Assembly: GCA_933228895.1 (NCBI GenBank)
Contig: OW121853.1
Span: 6,578,494 to 6,642,493 of the forward strand
Length of the DNA stretch: 64,000 bases
Origin: Platycnemis pennipes
Taxonomy: Eukaryota > Arthropoda > Insecta > Odonata > Platycnemididae
Direction: 5' to 3'
The notes beneath the pieces were generated by a model. It made no database searches. It was given only the letters and a program-made list of their open reading frames with translations, and was not told the DNA's origin. The translations under genes were made by a program, and so were the position numbers. Position 1 is the first letter of the stretch; each line of letters starts with the position of its first letter. Below are positions 39,101 to 45,100 of the stretch, in pieces.

Positions 39101-42100
39101 TTTCTGTAGTGTATGGATCGTTTTCCATGATACAGTTTCTAAAAATGTCCTCACTCTTTGGCCACTCCTTCACACTAGCTTCATTTGCATTGAATTTTCT
39201 CCCTGCTGCACGATTTCCATTTACTTTTGCTAATTTAATAATTTCTAGCTTAAACTGAGCCATGTACAATTAGCGTGCTTTTGCTTTTCTTTCTTCCATG
39301 GCGTTACAATAATAAATATAATAAGTTACTATTTAAATGCCTTTGATCACTCACTCAGTGATTAAACCCGAAGGTTGATCTTTGATACCACGTACAAAAT
39401 TGGTTTATTTCCTAGTTCATTAGTCCATAGAAAGGTGCAGTAATAAATTTCACTGTGACTTTAACAGCATAATAATGATTTTTAAAGCACTTTATTATGA
39501 AAAACAGTACTATTTTGAAATTTGCGTTACCTATACATTTATCACAGAGAAGACATTTTTGGAATGCGTGTTATCTGTACATTTATCACCACGAAGACAT
39601 TTTTGAAATGCGTGTTTTCTAGTTGGTGCATGTTATTTACCAGAAAATACAGTACATATAATTTCACGTGGGTAGCTTACATTCGCCGGGATCAGGGGGA
39701 CATCGAGTGCTAGTGTACTGTGTGAAATTCGATCCCTATTGCAGTTTAATTATTTCTTTCAGTCATTGCATCGAAAATGTTATCATCTTCAATTTCAAAC
39801 CATCAATTCTGAATACTCACTTTATAATACTTTTGTTGTTTAAATTAGAAATATAAATGTATGAGAAGTAAAACATTAGGGATGGTCGGGTCGGATCCAA
39901 AGATCCACAGATCTTCCATTTCATTTGCTACTGAAATCATACCCGAAGACAGTATAAATTCAGTTCTGTATCGGAGATTTTAAAATTTCGCTGCTTAATG
40001 ATCAATGCGCCCCACGAATGGAATCTATAGGTATGGTAGATAATGACAAGGAGAGGTTGTGTAACTCGGGTCACGAAATGAGATGAGGATTTTTTCCATG
40101 CCTCTAAAGCAAAATAAATAAATACTTGTGTTGACTTTTTTCTTCATAGGTCCGGATGTGCGAGAAAAAAATGAAGCCAAATAACACGTGGGTCACCTTC
40201 ATTCGCCAGATTTGCGTGAACCTATGATAGCGAGTAGATAATTTAGTCTTTCATTGAATTTAGATAACATACTTTTTTTATAATTACTTTTGTGTCATCT
40301 CTTTGCAGTGAGGATGAAAAATTGCGCAGTTTTTTTCAGGTTGTAGAGTTCCCTATCACTTTGGCGATCGTTATAACAATATGAAATACACAAATGAAAG
40401 GAAATTTTGATAGAATATTAATTGTGCTCTTGTCATGATGTGCTTTAAGTTTCAAATGATTTACTTATATTCGTTTAAGTTATTCTAGTCAATTTATGAA
40501 ACTGGGTTTTCTCAGTAAGTACGCAACATTGGAGGCACGTGAACACCTTTGTCTTCATTTTAAAATTTCTAATGCACATCCATTAGCGTCATAACGCTTG
40601 ACCATGCCACAATAATTTATTTGAATTTTACATTTTTTGAAAACGAGTTGAGAAAGAAGGCAGAAACACAGAAAACGTATGCGTTGAGCAGAACGAACTT
40701 GGTCATTGACGGCAGAACTTAAATTTTTGCCAATATTTCAACGTGTTTCATACGTGGATTTTTGTGTACTTTTCGAAGGTGGTCGAGCTTTTCAACTGGT
40801 ATAATTCTGATCATCTTAGGCTTTCCCATGACTAGTTCTAAGCATCTGTCTCACTTTTACTGTCATGATGTATTGGTGCTTGCGTAGTTTGGATGTCCCG
40901 TCAACACTTGTAAAACAAGCAAACATCACGATAAAATGCAGGGCTTTTGTGTGCCCTTTGAATTCGTCCTAAAAATTTTTATAGTCATATTATACCTATT
41001 TAAATATTTTTTAAGCATTAACAATCCCTTTAATTCAAGATTTAAACCTCCTGTGAAGTATCCATCATCGAAACATGTATGATATTTTTGTGGAACACAT
41101 TTGGTTAGGTCCTCCTCTGAACATGCGTCAGAGGAAACCCAAATGTGCTGACCAGTATTATTCACATGCACTGTGACGCGGACATGAGGAAATGAACATT
41201 CAAACGAGAAAAAACGTGTTATCAACGAACATCCTAACGAGAGTCCACTGTAGCATGAAGCAAGTTGTCTTACATCTCTAAATCTGGATTCATGATGCCA
41301 ACAGGTCAGAGGATGACTTAGGAGGGACCGAGTGGCAGAATGATTTCATCAAATGCTTCCACAAAGAAGACAGTGGCATTTTTCGTCGTACTTCACAATG
41401 TTTCGTTCAGAAAACTCCTCAATTGCACCGGATTCCTCAACAATATAATACCCTTGAGTACTCGCTGAGCCAGTCACGTGGGTGCAAGAGTCTTGACTAA
41501 TTGGAGAGCAGCAGTATCGCAGCAAGGAAAACAAATACTCAACGCGTTGCTCAGTCAGTTGAAGAAGGCAGGGTTTTAAAATTTATGTTTTTCAATGATT
41601 TTGATCACATGAATACTTTCGAATAAAAGTATCCGAAAAAACGAATACTAGAAAGTATCGGAATATCGGGAAAATGGCTGATACTCGCTATCGGTATTGG
41701 CCCAAGTCTACTTTAAAGCACCAATCTGAATTGGCAGAGCATGTCATTGGGATGTGATCAGTAATACAACACAGTTTCAAGTAAAACTTAGTGGGAGTGA
41801 ATCATATACTAGGAGTAAAGGTTCTAACACCGGTTTCCACGTAGACATCTATTAGGTACGACCATGTTTTCGTAGCAAAGCTAAATCATCAGATGCATCA
41901 CCTTTGGTGGTACCATGTGGTTATCGTATGATCAGTAAGCTGAGTGCACTTTTAGATTATTTCGCATTATTGATAACAATTGCAATACCATGAAGGAAGG
42001 ATATGTGACACCAATTCTACTTTTGCAACTCTGTAAATGTAGTGAGCTCATTGTCACATGCCAGTATGGGATGGGCTTGATGCAGGAGTAAATGTGATGT

Positions 42101-45100
42101 GGGGAGTTTGAGAGAAGCAGGGTAGAGAGGGTAGCAGTAGTGTTGGGAGGCAGGAGAAGTGCGTTGAATGCTTTATCCTCTTTTGGGGAGTTTGAGAGCA
42201 GCAGGGTAGAGAGGGTAGCAGTGGTATTGGGAGGCAGGAGAAGTGCGTTGAATGCTTTATCCTCTTTTGGGGAGTTTGAGAGAAGCAGGGTAGAGAGGGT
42301 AGCAGTGGTATTGGGAGGCAGGAGAAGTGCGTTGAATGCTTTATCCTCTTTTGGGGAGTTTGAGAGAAGCAGGGTAGAGAGGGTAGCAGTAGTGTTGGGA
42401 GGCAGGAGAAGTGCGTTGAATGCTTTATCCTCTTTTGGGGAGTTTGAGAGAAGCAGGGTAGAGAGGGTAGCAGTGGTGTTGGGAGGCAGGAGAAGTGCGT
42501 TGAATGCTTTATCCTCTTTTGGGGAGTTTGAGAGAAGCAGGGTAGAGAGGGTAGCAGTGGTGTTGGGAGGCAGGATAGGTGCGTTGAATGCTTTATCCTC
42601 TTTTGGGGAGTTTGAGAGAAGCAGGGTAGAGAGGGTAGCAGTGGTATTGGGAGGCAGGAGAAGTGCGTTGAATGCTTTATCCTCTTTTGGGGAGTTTGAG
42701 AGAAGTAGGGTAGAGAGGGTAGCAGTGGTATTGGGAGGCAGGAGAAGTGCGTTGAATGCTTTATCCTCTTTTGGGGAGTTTGAGAGAAGCAGGGTAGAGA
42801 GGGTAGCAGTAGTGTTGGGAGGCAGGAGAAGTGCGTTGAATGCTTTATCCTCTTTTGGGGAGTTTGAGAGAAGCAGGGTAGAGAGGGTAGCAGTGGTGTT
42901 GGGAGGCAGGAGAAGTGTGTTGAATGCTTTATCCTCTTTTGGGGAGTTTGAGGGAAGCAGGGTAGAGAGGGTAGCAGTAGTGTTGGGAGGCAGGAGAAGT
43001 GCGTTGAATGCTTTATCCTCTTTTGGGGAGTTTGAGAGAAGCAGGGTAGAGAGGGTAGCAGTGGTGTTGGGAGGCAGGAGAAGTGCGTTGAATGCTTTAT
43101 CCTCTTTTGGGGAGTTTGAGAGAAGCAGGGTAGAGAGGGTAGCAGTGGTGTTGGGAGGCAGGAGAAGTGTGTTGAATGCTTTATCCTCTTTTGGGGAGTT
43201 TGAGGGAAGCAGGGTAGAGAGGGTAGCAGTAGTGTTGGGAGGCAGGAGAAGTGCGTTGAATGCTTTATCCTCTTTTGGGGAGTTTGAGAGAAGCAGGGTA
43301 GAGAGGGTAGCAGTGGTATTGGGAGGCAGGAGAAGTGCGTTGAATGCTTTATCCTCTTTTGGGGAGTTTGAGAGAAGCAGGGTAGAGAGGGTAGCAGTGG
43401 TGTTGGGAGGCAGGAGAAGTGCGTTGAATGCTTTATCCTCTTTTGGGGAGTTTGAGAGAAGCAGGGTAGAGAGGGTAGCAGTGGTATTGGGAGGCAGGAG
43501 AAGTGCGTTGAATGCTTTATCCTCTTTTGGGGAGTTTGAGAGAAGCAGGGTAGAGAGGGTAGCAGTAGTGTTGGGAGGCAGGAGAAGTGCGTTGAATGCT
43601 TTATCCTCTTTTGGGGAGTTTGAGAGAAGCAGGGTAGAGAGGGTAGCAGTGGTGTTGGGAGGCAGGAGAAGTGCGTTGAATGCTTTATCCTCTTTTGGGG
43701 AGTTTGAGAGAAGCAGGGTAGAGAGGGTAGCAGTGGTGTTGGGAGGCAGGATAGGTGCGTTGAATGCTTTATCCTCTTTTGGGGAGTTTGAGAGAAGCAG
43801 GGTAGAGAGGGTAGCAGTGGTATTGGGAGGCAGGAGAAGTGCGTTGAACGCTTTATCCTCTTTTGGGGAGTTTGAGAGAAGCAGGGTAGAGAGGGTAGCA
43901 GTGGTATTGGGAGGCAGGAGAAGTGCGTTGAATGCTTTATCCTCTTTTGGGGAGTTTGAGAGAAGCAGGGTAGAGAGGGTAGCAGTGGTATTGGGAGGCA
44001 GGAGAAGTGCGTTGAATGCTTTATCCTCTTTTGGGGAGTTTGAGAGAAGCAGGGTAGAGAGGGTAGCAGTGGTATTGGGAGGCAGGAGAAGTGCGTTGAA
44101 TGCTTTATCCTCTTTTGGGGAGTTTGAGAGAAGCAGGGTAGAGAGGGTAGCAGTGGTATTGGGAGGCAGGAGAAGTGCGTTGAATGCTTTATCCTCTTTT
44201 GGGGAGTTTGAGAGAAGCAGGGTAGAGAGGGTAGCAGTGGTGTTGGGAGGCAGGAGAAGTGCGTTGAATGCTTTATCCTCTTTTGGGGAGTTTGAGAGAA
44301 GCAGGGTAGAGAGGGTAGCAGTGGTATTGGGAGGCAGGAGAAGTGCGTTGAATGCTTTATCCTCTTTTGGGGAGTTTGAGTGAAGCAGAGTAGAGGGTAG
44401 CAGTAGTGTTGGGAGGCAGGAGAAGTGCGTTGAATGCTTTATCCTCTTTTGGGGAGTTTGAGAGCAGCTGGGTAGAGAGGGTAGCAGTGGTATTGGGAGG
44501 CAGGAGAAGTGCGTTGAATGCTTTATCCTCTTTTGGGGAGTTTGAGAGAAGCAGGGTTGAGAGGGTAGCAGTGGTATTGGGAGGCAGGAGAAGTGCGTTG
44601 AACGCTTTATCCTCTTTTGGGGAGTTTGAGAGAAGCAGGGTAGAGAGGGTAGCAGTGGTATTGGGAGGCAGGAGAAGTGCGTTGAATGCTTTATCATCTT
44701 TTGGGGAGTTTGAGAGAAGCAGGGTTGAGAGGGTAGCAGTGGTATTGGGAGGCAGGAGAAGTGCGTTGAATGCTTTATCCTCTTTTGGGGAGTTTGAGAG
44801 AAGCAGGGTAGAGAGGGTAGCAGTGGTATTGGGAGGCAGGAGAAGTGCGTTGAATGCTTTATCCTCTTTTGGGGAGTTTGAGAGAAGCAGGGTAGAGAGG
44901 GTAGCAGTGGTGTTGGGAGGCAGGAGAAGTGCGTTGAATGCTTTATCCTCTTTTGGGGAGTTTGAGAGAAGCAGGGTAGAGAGGGTAGCAGTGGTATTGG
45001 GAGGCAGGAGAAGTGCGTTGAATGCTTTATCCTCTTTTGGGGAGTTTGAGTGAAGCAGAGTAGAGGGTAGCAGTAGTGTTTGGAGGCAGGAGAAGTGCGT

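Larger units (their letters stand above)
34631..41710. mobile_element. hAT element (TAGACTTGG ends), outermost of a transposon nest
   Basis: The left end TAGACTTGGagc... and the right end gcccaagtcta are inverted, flanked by CTGTAAAG (34623-34630) and CTTTAAAG (41711-41718), an 8-bp duplication with one mismatch. Its own 3' part matches the relic at 25085-25656. The 7.1 kb includes at least a pogo relic, a second hAT element and an RTE LINE. Confidence 0.75.
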
